Part shown: one piece after another, positions 56,634 to 64,000 of the stretch
How the letters are laid out: each line of letters begins with the position of its first letter
How positions within the stretch are numbered: position 1 is the stretch's first letter
From: Lachnospiraceae bacterium
GTDB taxonomy: Bacteria > Bacillota > Clostridia > Lachnospirales > Lachnospiraceae
Reading direction: 5' to 3'
Length of the DNA: 64,000 nt
NCBI GenBank assembly: GCA_017513125.1
Contig: JAFWDI010000007.1
Location: 62,001-126,000 of the forward strand
Notes under the pieces: generated by a model
The model's input: only the letters and a program-made list of their open reading frames with translations
What the model was told of the DNA's origin: nothing
The model's database searches: none
Position numbers and translations under genes: made by a program

Positions 56634-57445
56634 CAGATTTCAGCCTCCTTCATCGCGATAAAGTCATAGCCTCCGGGCGATTTCGAAGGAACCGCGATGC
56701 AGTTCGCGCGCTTCCACGTTTCGCTGCGGCCCGCCTCGCGCACCTGACTCATGTTTTCCCTCACCCAGGCCGCGACACGTCTCTGCTCGTCGGCTGTGGC
56801 AGTTACGTCGTCATCGGAGACTTCCGCGCCGTCTGCGATCCGACGGACATATGCAAGGAAGCGGTCATATCCGGCGTCGTTCAGCATCGTGACCCTTTTC
56901 ATGGCGGGCAATGCCGCGATCCGGAAGAAATCCATCCCCTTCGCCCGAAATGCCTGCAGTCCTTCGCGGATCCGCTTTTCAGCCGCGTCCCGGTGGGCCT
57001 TCTGCGGGTTTCCGATCAGGTCGATATATCCGTTGTAAACACGTCCGAACAGCTCCTTCACTGCGGCGTACGCCCGGACCTTCCGTTCGACGCGCTGAAA
57101 GTCATCGAGCCACTCCTGCGTGTAGGCATAGACCGCACCCTGCGTATCGAGTTTTTTCAGCCGTTCGTCATGAATCTTCGCGGCATCCTCATAGCCCACT
57201 TCACGCATGGCCTTCGCGCGAAGTGATGTGTCATCCATCATTTTCGCCTTCGTAAGTCCGTCGTAAAACGGCGTACCCCTGATCATTTCGGTCGCTTCCG
57301 CGACGGAAGAGCACCCGCGTTCACGATAGAAGGCGTTTAGACGCACATAGTAGTCATGCTGGCGGGGCGAGATCTCCGGGTCGAAAAGCGACGCGCGAAG
57401 TTCGTTCAGTTCATATAGCCTTTCCATATCTGACTTTCCGTTCAT
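56633..57445 (-). CDS. Unknown helical protein (proximal gene of a coupled pair)
   Basis: 270 residues, not recognised. Helical and highly charged throughout, with lysine- and arginine-rich segments (LRAKAMREVGYEDAAKIHDERLKKLD, about 72-97, shown here only by its ends LRAKAM and RLKKLD) and no signal or membrane span. ATG 57445 is preceded by AAGGAGG at 57457-57451; the longer reading frame to 57502 overlaps the prs terminator. The prs terminator ends only 38 bases upstream, leaving little room for a promoter, so expression may depend on read-through. Function unknown; the downstream gene is coupled by TGATG. Confidence 0.68.
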   Translation of the reverse strand: MNGKSDMERLYELNELRASLFDPEISPRQHDYYVRLNAFYRERGCSSVAEATEMIRGTPFYDGLTKAKMMDDTSLRAKAMREVGYEDAAKIHDERLKKLDTQGAVYAYTQEWLDDFQRVERKVRAYAAVKELFGRVYNGYIDLIGNPQKAHRDAAEKRIREGLQAFRAKGMDFFRIAALPAMKRVTMLNDAGYDRFLAYVRRIADGAEVSDDDVTATADEQRRVAAWVRENMSQVREAGRSETWKRANCIAVPSKSPGGYDFIAMKEAEI

Positions 57446-57483
57446 GCCTGCCTCCTTAATAATCAGTTCGGGCAAGAAAGCCG

Positions 57484-57512
57484 AAAAAAAGGTCCGGGGC
57501 AAAGCCCGGACC
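57484..57512 (-). terminator. Terminator of prs
   Basis: On the minus strand, GGTCCGGG/CCCGGACC (57512-57505 with 57498-57491) with a T7 run at 57490-57484. Confidence 0.9.
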
Positions 57513-57519
57513 CAGGTGA

Positions 57520-58767
57520 TCAGTTATTTTCTTTAAAGTCAATATCAAGAACGCCCTGCTCAAATTCTTCCTTTATCTCGGCGTTATAGCGGTTCACCAG
57601 CCGCTGGATGCGTTCCGTAGGCTCGAGGATGTTCGAGGTCGGCTGATCGTGGTTCATGGTGTTTATGATCGCCGCGGTGAACTTCGTCATATCGGCTTCG
57701 ATATACCACTCATGATCGAAGATCGACGGATCGCGGTAATTCAGGTTGGTCGTGACGATATAATCGAAATATCCGTTTTTATAGAACTCGTCGAACTTCG
57801 CGAAGCCCTCCGTAAACAGTCCGAAAGTGCAGCAGATGATGACCTTTCCTGCGCCGCGTTCCTTCAGCGCCCGCGCGGTGTCGAGGATGCTCTCGCCGGA
57901 AGCGATCATGTCGTCGACCACGATCATGGTCTTATCCGTCACGTCCTGACCGAGGAATTCATGCGCGACGACCGGGTTCTTTCCGTTCACGACCGTCGTG
58001 TAATCGCGGCGCTTATAGAACATGCCGATGTTTACGCCGAGGTTCGACGCGAAATAGGTCGCACGCGCCATAGCACCTTCATCCGGGCTGATGACCAGAA
58101 GATGGTCTTTATCGATCACCAGACTCCTGTCACGGTTAAAGATCGCCTTCATGAACTGATAGGGCGGAGTGTAGTTGTCGAACGTGTGCAGCGGAATCGC
58201 ATTCACCATACGCGGATCGTGCGCGTCGAACGTAATGATGCTCGCGACGCCCATGTCGGTCAGTTCCTGCAGCATCAGCGCACAGTCGAGGGACTCGCGC
58301 TTCGTTCTGCGGTGCTGGCGGCCTTCATAAAGGAAGGGCATCACGACGTTGATCCGGCGTGCGGCGCCCGACGCGGCCGCGATGATGCGCTTCAGATCAC
58401 GGTAATGATCGTCGGGAGATGTGTGGTTCTCATGTCCGCAGATCGTGTAGGTCATGCTGTAGTTGATCACGTCGACCATGATATAAAGGTCGGATCCGCG
58501 GACCGATTCGAGGATGATGCCTTTTCCTTCACCGCTTCCGAAACGCGGGCAGGAGTTTTGGACCAGATAGCTGTGAGAGTTCAGCCGTTTCTGGTCGGGG
58601 TCGTTCGCCTCGTCGTACTCGGAGTCTGTGCCGAAGCTTCGGAACTCGGTCAGATAGGCGTTTACGTGCTCCGCGAACGGGGCAATACTTTCCAGCGCGC
58701 AGATCTTTAAAGGAGCGAAGGGGTAGATCCCCTCAAAAGCGAATTCGCTTTTTTCACTTGCGGACAT
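57520..58767 (-). CDS. prs: Ribose-phosphate pyrophosphokinase, long form
   Basis: 415 residues against about 315 for classical PRPP synthases; the extra length is an N-terminal extension and insertions as seen in a clostridial subgroup. Motifs: MPFLYEGRQHRRTKRES for the catalytic lysine/arginine flap (about 145-160), FDAHDPRMVNA (about 178), SPDEGAM (about 226) and the PRPP loop VVDDMIASGES (about 285). It makes PRPP from ribose 5-phosphate and ATP for nucleotide, histidine and tryptophan synthesis. ATG 58767 lies 6 bases after GAGG. Divergent from der, with promoters sharing one -35 box. Confidence 0.9.
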   Translation of the reverse strand: MSASEKSEFAFEGIYPFAPLKICALESIAPFAEHVNAYLTEFRSFGTDSEYDEANDPDQKRLNSHSYLVQNSCPRFGSGEGKGIILESVRGSDLYIMVDVINYSMTYTICGHENHTSPDDHYRDLKRIIAAASGAARRINVVMPFLYEGRQHRRTKRESLDCALMLQELTDMGVASIITFDAHDPRMVNAIPLHTFDNYTPPYQFMKAIFNRDRSLVIDKDHLLVISPDEGAMARATYFASNLGVNIGMFYKRRDYTTVVNGKNPVVAHEFLGQDVTDKTMIVVDDMIASGESILDTARALKERGAGKVIICCTFGLFTEGFAKFDEFYKNGYFDYIVTTNLNYRDPSIFDHEWYIEADMTKFTAAIINTMNHDQPTSNILEPTERIQRLVNRYNAEIKEEFEQGVLDIDFKENN

Positions 58768-58809
58768 GTCGGACCTCACTGTGATGATTTTTCAAAAAGC
58801 GCCATTGTT

Positions 58810-58838
58810 TTTATAACAGAAATCGCATTGCTTGTAAA
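58810..58838 (-). promoter_or_regulatory. Promoter of prs
   Basis: On the minus strand, TTTACA (58838-58833), 17-base spacer, TATAAA (58815-58810). Its -35 box occupies the same bases as the der -35 box on the other strand. Confidence 0.65.
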
Positions 58839-58860
58839 TGCCGGCAATGACTGATAAAAT
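58832..58860 (+). promoter_or_regulatory. Promoter of der
   Basis: TTGTAA at 58832-58837, 17-base spacer, TAAAAT at 58855-58860. Back to back with the prs promoter. Confidence 0.62.
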
Positions 58861-58922
58861 GAATATCCGCAAAGATAAAGCGGGCGTTTTGCTGCAGCCC
58901 GCGGAAAGGACCGTATCGACCT

Positions 58923-60251
58923 ATGTCTGCCAGACCCATCGTCGCGATCGTCGGCCGCCCGAACGTGGGAAAGTCCACGCTTTTTAACGCGCTGGCCGGA
59001 GAACGCATATCCATCGTAAAAGATACGCCGGGCGTGACCAGGGACCGCATCTACGCGGACTGCACCTGGCTCGACCGCGCGTTTACGATGATCGACACCG
59101 GCGGCATCGAGCCGGACACCGAAGATATCATCTATTCCCAGATGCGCGAGCAGGCTCAGATCGCCGTGGACACCGCCGATGTGATCATTTTCATGTGCGA
59201 CGTAAAGGACGGACTGAATGCCGACGATGAAAAAGTCGCCGACATGCTCCGCCGTTCTTCGAAGCCGGTCGTTCTGTGCGTAAATAAAGTCGATAACATT
59301 GACAAGTTCCGGAACGATATCTATGAGTTCTATAACCTCGGCATGGGCGACCCGTTCCCGATCTCCGCACAGGGGAAACAGGGACTCGGAGATCTGCTGG
59401 ACGAGGTGATCAAATACTTCCCCGAGCGCGGCGCCGAAGAGGAAGAAGACGACCGTCCGAAGATCGCTGTCGTCGGAAAGCCGAACGTCGGTAAGAGTTC
59501 GATCATTAACCGCCTGCTGGGGGAGAACCGCCTGATCGTTTCGAATATTGCCGGTACGACGCGCGATGCGATCGACACCGTGATCCGCTACGATAAGCGC
59601 GAGTACGTCTTTATCGATACTGCCGGACTGCGCCGGAAGAGTAAGATAAAGGAAGAGCTCGAGCGTTTCTCGATCATCCGTGCTGTGACCGCCGTGGAGC
59701 GCTGCGACGTGGCTCTGATCGTGATCGACGCGACCGAGGGCGTGACCGAGCAGGACGCGAAGATCGCGGGTATTGCCCACGAGCGCGGGAAAGGCATCCT
59801 GATCGTCGTAAATAAGTGGGACGCGGTGGATAAGACCGAAAAGAGTACCCGTGAGTACGAAAAGCAGATCCGGGCGACCCTGTCATTCATGCCTTACGCG
59901 GACATCGTTTTCGTATCGGCCGAGACCGGACAGCGTCTCCCGAAGATCTACGAGCGCGTGGACGCCATTATCCAGAACCGCACACTGCGCGTGCCGACAG
60001 GCGTCCTGAATGAGATCCTGACCGAGGCGATGGCGATGAAGGCGCCGCCCACGGATAAGGGAAAGCGTCTGCGCATCTTCTACATGACGCAGGTCTCCGT
60101 GGGGCCGCCGACGTTCGTACTGTTCGTGAACTATAAAAAGCTGATGCATTTCTCGTATCTGCGCTACATCGAGAACCGTCTGCGCGACGCGTTCGGTTTT
60201 GCGGGCACGTCGCTGAAGTTCGTCGTCAGAGAGAGATCGGAGAAAGAGTGA
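58923..60251 (+). CDS. der: Ribosome biogenesis GTPase Der
   Basis: 442 residues with the defining two tandem GTPase domains: first G1 GRPNVGKST (about 10-18) with DTGG and NKVD; second G1 GKPNVGKSS (about 184-192) with DTAG and NKWD. A C-terminal KH-like domain follows (from about 350). Der (EngA) acts in 50S subunit assembly. Its stop overlaps the plsY start (TGATG), giving the common der-plsY arrangement of Clostridia. Confidence 0.97.
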   Translation: MSARPIVAIVGRPNVGKSTLFNALAGERISIVKDTPGVTRDRIYADCTWLDRAFTMIDTGGIEPDTEDIIYSQMREQAQIAVDTADVIIFMCDVKDGLNADDEKVADMLRRSSKPVVLCVNKVDNIDKFRNDIYEFYNLGMGDPFPISAQGKQGLGDLLDEVIKYFPERGAEEEEDDRPKIAVVGKPNVGKSSIINRLLGENRLIVSNIAGTTRDAIDTVIRYDKREYVFIDTAGLRRKSKIKEELERFSIIRAVTAVERCDVALIVIDATEGVTEQDAKIAGIAHERGKGILIVVNKWDAVDKTEKSTREYEKQIRATLSFMPYADIVFVSAETGQRLPKIYERVDAIIQNRTLRVPTGVLNEILTEAMAMKAPPTDKGKRLRIFYMTQVSVGPPTFVLFVNYKKLMHFSYLRYIENRLRDAFGFAGTSLKFVVRERSEKE

Positions 60252-60904
60252 TGTTCAGCGGTATGATTCTGGTTTTTGTCATCTGTCTTTTGATCGGCTA
60301 CGGCTGCGGACTGTTCCAGACCGGCGTGATCATCGGAAAGCTGGCAGGCACCGACCTGAAGCATGAAGGAAGCGGAAACACCGGAACGACGAACGCGATG
60401 CGCGTGCTCGGCGTAAAGAGCGGCGTGATCGTGTTCCTCGGGGACTTTCTGAAGTGTTTCATTCCGTGCATGATCATCCATTACGGGCTGCGCGGGATCT
60501 TCGGACCGTTCACGGTGCCCATGACGATCTGCTGCGGACTCGGGGTGATCCTGGGACATATGTTCCCGTTCTTCCTGAAGTTTAAGGGCGGAAAGGGCGT
60601 CGCCTGCGCCTGCGCGTTCGGGCTGGCGCTCGACTGGAAGATGACTGTGATCTGCCTGGTGATCTTCGCGCTGATCGCGGTGGGAACGAAGTATGTGTCG
60701 CTCGGCTCGGTCATCGCATTGAGTTCGATGGTCGTGATCGAGGCGATCTTTATGGCGGTCGGTATCAGCGTTTTCCCGTCGGGTATGCGCGCGCTGTGTT
60801 TCGTGCTGATGGCGGTGATCGCGGGACTGATCGTGTTCGCGCACCGCACGAATATCGCTAGGCTCGCAAGAGGCGAGGAAAATAAGTTCCACGCGCATCA
60901 TTAG
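60251..60904 (+). CDS. plsY: Glycerol-3-phosphate acyltransferase PlsY
   Basis: 217 residues with about five to six membrane spans. The three cytoplasmic active-site motifs are SGNTGTTNAMRVLG (about 38-51), KFKGGKGVACA (about 113-123) and a late GMRALCFVLMAVIAG region before HRTN (about 200). PlsY uses the acyl-phosphate made by PlsX to acylate glycerol 3-phosphate, the first step of phospholipid synthesis. The ATG overlaps the der stop; GTG 60248 is a possible alternative. A terminator follows. Confidence 0.94.
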   Translation: MFSGMILVFVICLLIGYGCGLFQTGVIIGKLAGTDLKHEGSGNTGTTNAMRVLGVKSGVIVFLGDFLKCFIPCMIIHYGLRGIFGPFTVPMTICCGLGVILGHMFPFFLKFKGGKGVACACAFGLALDWKMTVICLVIFALIAVGTKYVSLGSVIALSSMVVIEAIFMAVGISVFPSGMRALCFVLMAVIAGLIVFAHRTNIARLARGEENKFHAHH

Positions 60905-60920
60905 CGCATCATGTCGGATG

Positions 60921-60950
60921 AACGGGCAATGTCTCGGCATTGCCCGTTTT
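60921..60950 (+). terminator. Terminator of der-plsY
   Basis: Eleven-base perfect stem AACGGGCAATG/CATTGCCCGTT (60921-60931 with 60938-60948 less one offset) with a T5 run. The ribosome site of rsmD begins 4 bases after the T run. Confidence 0.87.
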
Positions 60951-60966
60951 TATGGGAGAAACAGAA

Positions 60967-61524
60967 ATGAGAGTCATTGCAGGAAAAGCCCGCAGGCTGC
61001 GTCTGGCTACACTGGACGGACCCGACGTGCGTCCCACGACGGATAAGATAAAAGAGACGCTGTTCAATATGCTTAACATACATATTCCCGGGGCGCGCTT
61101 CCTCGATATTTTCGCAGGAAGCGGCGGGATCGGGATCGAGGCGCTCAGCCGCGGGGCGAAGGAATGTGTATTTATCGAGCGCGACCGCAGATGCCACGCG
61201 ATCATCCTGGGTAATCTGCAGCATTGCCATATGGAGGAGGACGCGGAGCTGCTGAAGACCGACTTCATGGCGGGACTGCGCGAACTGGACCGGCGCGGAG
61301 AGCCTTTCGACATCATTTTCATGGATCCGCCGTACCAGCACGACCTGGAGCAGAAGGCACTGGAGTTCCTGGACGGCAGCAGCCTGATCGGTCCCGACAC
61401 GATCGTAGTGGCTGAGGCTTCTATCAGCACCGTGATCGATGACAGCGCGTTTTCCAGGCTGCAGGTGGAACGGGAGAAGATCTATAAGTCGAATAAGCAT
61501 GTTTTCCTCGGCATGCGGGAATAA
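60967..61524 (+). CDS. rsmD: 16S rRNA (guanine-966-N2)-methyltransferase
   Basis: 185 residues. Family opening MRVIAGKARRLRL, the RPTTDKIKETLFN motif (about 24-36), SAM site FLDIFAGSGGIGIEALSRGA (about 46-65) and catalytic DPPY (about 122-125). It methylates G966 of 16S rRNA. ATG 60967 follows GGGAGA. The usual neighbour coaD does not follow; a coiled-coil protein gene is next with its own promoter. Confidence 0.94.
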   Translation: MRVIAGKARRLRLATLDGPDVRPTTDKIKETLFNMLNIHIPGARFLDIFAGSGGIGIEALSRGAKECVFIERDRRCHAIILGNLQHCHMEEDAELLKTDFMAGLRELDRRGEPFDIIFMDPPYQHDLEQKALEFLDGSSLIGPDTIVVAEASISTVIDDSAFSRLQVEREKIYKSNKHVFLGMRE

Positions 61525-61528
61525 TCGC

Positions 61529-61557
61529 TTGTATCCACTCCCTAACAGTGGTAGAAT
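61529..61557 (+). promoter_or_regulatory. Promoter of the coiled-coil protein gene
   Basis: TTGTAT at 61529-61534, 17-base spacer, TAGAAT at 61552-61557. Confidence 0.62.
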
Positions 61558-61606
61558 TTTAACGGTTAAATGCATTTTCACCACTATATCTGGGAGGATA
61601 TGACCT

Positions 61607-62242
61607 ATGAGTAAGATCGAACAGTGCATCGACGACCTCGAGCAGTACCTTGACAGCTGTAAGGCTCAGGCATTTTCGAATAATAAAAAGATCGTCGTCG
61701 ACCGGGACGAGATCGACGAGATCCTCGCAGACCTGCGCGGAAGCGTGCCGGATGAGATCAAAAAGTACCAGCGCATCGTGGCGAACCAGGATGCGATCCT
61801 GGGACATGCCCGTGAGCAGGCCAGCGCGACGGTGACCGAAGCGCAGGAGGTCGCGAAGGACGAGATCCTGAAGGCGAAGAAGCAGGCGGCTGACCTCGTC
61901 GAGGAAAACGTGATCACGCAGAAAGCGTATAAGCGTGCGAGCGAGATCATGAACGACGCCACGAGCGAAGCACAGCGGATCGTCGATCAGGCGGCCACCG
62001 AGGCGGACAGCCTCCGCACCCGCACCGTGAACTACGCGGACGACGTGATGGCCTCGCTGCAGCAGGTCATCGCCTCTTCGATGACGGATTTCCAGCATCG
62101 CTTCGAGCAGCTCGGCCGTTCGCTGAAGAACAGCTACGAGATCATCTCGAATGACCGCCGCCAGTTGGCCCCCGAGCGCATCTACGGCGCACAGGAAGAA
62201 GCGGAAGAGGAAGAGTTCATTCCGGAAGACGAAGAGAGCTGA
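61607..62242 (+). CDS. Coiled-coil protein, V-type ATPase subunit H/E-like
   Basis: 211 residues, nearly all helical. After an N-terminal segment (IEQCIDDLEQYLDSCK) comes a long alanine-, glutamate- and lysine-rich coiled coil (about 50-150), then a basic end and a strongly acidic tail (EEAEEEEFIPEDEES). Proteins of this kind are common in Lachnospiraceae, often annotated as ATPase-like or DivIVA-like, and lie near rsmD/coaD; their role is unknown and a scaffold for division or envelope proteins is only a guess. GGGAGG precedes ATG. No catalytic motif is present. Confidence 0.75.
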   Translation: MSKIEQCIDDLEQYLDSCKAQAFSNNKKIVVDRDEIDEILADLRGSVPDEIKKYQRIVANQDAILGHAREQASATVTEAQEVAKDEILKAKKQAADLVEENVITQKAYKRASEIMNDATSEAQRIVDQAATEADSLRTRTVNYADDVMASLQQVIASSMTDFQHRFEQLGRSLKNSYEIISNDRRQLAPERIYGAQEEAEEEEFIPEDEES

Positions 62243-62265
62243 TATCATCGCATCGAACCTGCAGG

Positions 62266-62306
62266 CCCGGCAGATCTTACGCTGCCGGGTCTGTCGGCAT
62301 TTTTTA
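62266..62306 (+). terminator. Terminator after the coiled-coil protein gene
   Basis: CCCGGCAG/CTGCCGGG (62266-62273 with 62282-62289); the T6 run comes 12 bases after the stem, so efficiency is uncertain. Confidence 0.5.
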
Positions 62307-62318
62307 ACAGGAGATCAC

Positions 62319-63779
62319 ATGGGAAAGACAGCATTGGAATATTTCAGAGAGATCAGCGCGATTCCGCGTCCCTCCGGACACATGGAGGGCATGCGCGCAT
62401 ATGTGAAAGCATTCGCGGAAGAACGGGACCTCGAACATCTGGAGGATTCCGTCGGGAATATCACGATTCGCCGTCCGGCGTCCGCGGGGTATGAAAAGAC
62501 CGCCTGCCTGATGCTGCAGGGACATATGGATATGATCGCGGCGAAGGTCTCCACGAGTTATCATGATTTCGAGACCGAGCCGCTGACCCTGATCACGGAC
62601 GGCGATATCCTGAAAGCGGATGGGACGACGCTCGGCGCCGACGACGGCGTCGCTGTCGCATATATGCTGGCGATACTGGACGATCCGGCACTTAAGGCCC
62701 CCGAGCTGGAGTGCGTCTTTACGGTCGATGAGGAGACCGGACTCGAAGGCGCGAACGCGATGGACTGTTCAGCGCTCCGTTCGAAGTATATGATCAATCT
62801 GGACTCTCCGGCCGAAGGGGTGTTCACCGTGAGCTGCGCCGGCGGGAAACGCTACGACATTACGTATACGTTCCAGCCCGTAAAACGCCGCGGACTGGTC
62901 TTCTCGATCACACTGAGCGGGCTGAAAGGCGGACATTCCGGCGAAGACGCCCACCGCGGCCGCGCGAGCGCGAATGTTTTGATGGGAGAGATTCTGAAAC
63001 GTATCGATTCTTCAGGAAGCCTCTGCCTTTCTTCGTTTACCGGCGGATCCATGGATAACGCGATTCCTTCCTACTGCACGGCTGAGATCCAGCTGACGAT
63101 GGATAATATCCGTACACGCCACAGTATGGCCGGTATCGAACGGGAACTCGAAGAGATCGCCGCCGAATTCAAGGCGCGTTACCGCGGGACCGACCCGGAT
63201 CTGGAGCTCTCCGTCAGCATCCGCCCGGAAGTCCACGACTATATGTGCAGCGAAGAGGATACGAAAAAGATCATTGCCCTGATAAACGGACTTCCCTCGG
63301 GCATCATCTCGATGAGCGATGAGATCGGCGGACTGGTGCAGTCCTCCTCAAACCTCGGCATCGTGGACGTATATCCGGGGAAGGCACAGATCGTCGCACA
63401 CATGAGAAGCTCCGAGCCGGCCGAGATGGACGCGATGTCCGCTCAGGTCGAAGCCTGTGCGAAAGCCGCGGGAGCCACATGGAATATTCCGAGCGAATAT
63501 CCGGGCTGGGCGCTTCAGAAGGAGAGCCGCTTCCGCGACCTCGCGACGGAAGTGTACCGCGGCATGTACGGTTCCGAACCGGAACTGGAGATCATCCACG
63601 CCGGTCTGGAATGCGGCATACTGAAAGGGAAGATGCCGGATCTTGACATCATTTCGACCGGACCGAATGTCTGGGATCTCCACTCGCCGGACGAGCGTCT
63701 GTCGCTGTCCTCGTTTGAGCGTGTCTATGATTACGTCGTTCTGCTTCTTTCGAAGATGGATGACGACTGCGGGTTATAA
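62319..63779 (+). CDS. pepD: Aminoacyl-histidine dipeptidase (M20 family)
   Basis: 486 residues, PepD-type zinc peptidase. Metal ligands in QGHMDMI (about 66-72), GADDGVAVAYML (about 106-117), DEETGLEGA (about 138-146) and GGHSGEDAHRGRAS (about 207-220), with the last histidine in the DLHSPDERLS region near 460. It cleaves Xaa-His and other dipeptides in the cytoplasm. ATG 62319 follows ACAGGAG; the frame is open upstream but overlaps the preceding gene. Its stop overlaps the start of the next gene (TAATG). Confidence 0.93.
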   Translation: MGKTALEYFREISAIPRPSGHMEGMRAYVKAFAEERDLEHLEDSVGNITIRRPASAGYEKTACLMLQGHMDMIAAKVSTSYHDFETEPLTLITDGDILKADGTTLGADDGVAVAYMLAILDDPALKAPELECVFTVDEETGLEGANAMDCSALRSKYMINLDSPAEGVFTVSCAGGKRYDITYTFQPVKRRGLVFSITLSGLKGGHSGEDAHRGRASANVLMGEILKRIDSSGSLCLSSFTGGSMDNAIPSYCTAEIQLTMDNIRTRHSMAGIERELEEIAAEFKARYRGTDPDLELSVSIRPEVHDYMCSEEDTKKIIALINGLPSGIISMSDEIGGLVQSSSNLGIVDVYPGKAQIVAHMRSSEPAEMDAMSAQVEACAKAAGATWNIPSEYPGWALQKESRFRDLATEVYRGMYGSEPELEIIHAGLECGILKGKMPDLDIISTGPNVWDLHSPDERLSLSSFERVYDYVVLLLSKMDDDCGL

Positions 63780-64000
63780 TGCGCGAGTTCCAGATCACAA
63801 AAACCGATGCCGGAAGAAGGCTCGACCGTTACCTGTCAGCGATACTGCCGCAGGCCGGTTCGGGCTTTCTGTATAAGATGCTTCGAAAGAAAAACATCAC
63901 CCTGAACGGACGGAAGGCCTCCGGCCCGGAGCTCCTTTCGGAGGGCGACGTCATCACGATCTGGTTCTCGGAAGATACTTTCGCGAAGTTTTCCGGGCGG
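63779..64000 (+). CDS. RluA-family pseudouridine synthase, 5' part
   Basis: The first 74 residues of a gene cut by the window end. The translated part is an S4 RNA-binding domain: RRLDRYLSAILPQA near 13-26, KMLRKKNITLNGRKA near 38-52 and GDVITIWF. This N-terminal S4 plus the MREFQI start fits RluC/RluD-type 23S rRNA pseudouridine synthases. The catalytic domain is outside the window, so the exact target is unknown. ATG overlaps the stop of pepD by one base, so they are translationally coupled. Confidence 0.82.
   Translation, partial: MREFQITKTDAGRRLDRYLSAILPQAGSGFLYKMLRKKNITLNGRKASGPELLSEGDVITIWFSEDTFAKFSGR

Overview
The window is a contiguous piece of a high-GC, low-gene-gap genome from a strictly anaerobic member of the Clostridia, most likely Lachnospirales or a close relative. 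Grounds: a pyruvate:ferredoxin oxidoreductase, a very large BadF/HgdC-type activase fused to a 2-hydroxyacyl-CoA dehydratase-like region, a membrane pyrophosphatase, RNase Y, a Firmicutes-type infC-rpmI-rplT leader with an ATT-started infC, an MscL with a zinc ribbon, a DUF5688-like protein, and sigma-A promoters of the TTGACA-17-TATAAT type. I see no rRNA, CRISPR array, phage or insertion sequence. tRNAs are scattered singly and none encodes CCA.

Layout. 1-4.4 kb: 3' end of nifJ, then the translation operon infC-rpmI-rplT behind an attenuator leader, then tRNA-Pro(AGG). 4.5-13.7 kb: a redox region with two Old-Yellow-Enzyme/2,4-dienoyl-CoA-reductase-type Fe-S flavoenzymes and a three-gene set resembling GlcD/GlcE/GlcF, punctuated by tRNA-Leu(AAG), an unknown helical protein and tRNA-Leu(CAG). 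13.8-16.7 kb: a small accessory module (zinc-ribbon membrane protein, TraG/VirD4-like ATPase, A+T-richer ParB-like protein). 16.8-22.8 kb: AEC transporter, tRNA-Ser(CGA), tRNA-Arg(CCG), membrane pyrophosphatase, DUF5688-like and SH3-domain proteins. 22.9-31.5 kb: prfC, then nrdR-yqeG-argS-cmk-ispH-rpsA as a tightly overlapping run, an AroK-like kinase and mscL. 31.6-35.9 kb, minus strand: the giant activase/dehydratase protein, divergent from a rhomboid-like membrane protein, lysA and ilvB-ilvN-ilvC. 41.8-47.2 kb: recA, a structured leader, rny, xerD, ccdA and a TlpA-like thioredoxin. 47.2-55.3 kb: tmcAL (minus), rpmF, plsX, an acyl-carrier-protein-like gene, rnc, smc, ftsY. 55.3-58.8 kb, minus strand: two coupled genes of unknown function and the long-form prs. 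58.9-64 kb: der, plsY, rsmD, a coiled-coil protein, pepD and the start of an RluA-type pseudouridine synthase.

Most of the window is housekeeping: translation, branched-chain amino acid and lysine synthesis, membrane lipid synthesis, chromosome maintenance and RNA decay. The parts that could hold undescribed biology are the OYE plus GlcDEF-like cluster, the TraG-like/ParB-like module at 13.8-16.7 kb, the unknown gene pair at 55.3-57.4 kb, an acyl-carrier-like protein with a changed phosphopantetheine motif, an AroK-like kinase without the shikimate-binding arginine, the leader before rny, and two A34 tRNAs beyond the usual tRNA-Arg. All functions are inferred by reading the sequence; no database search was run.
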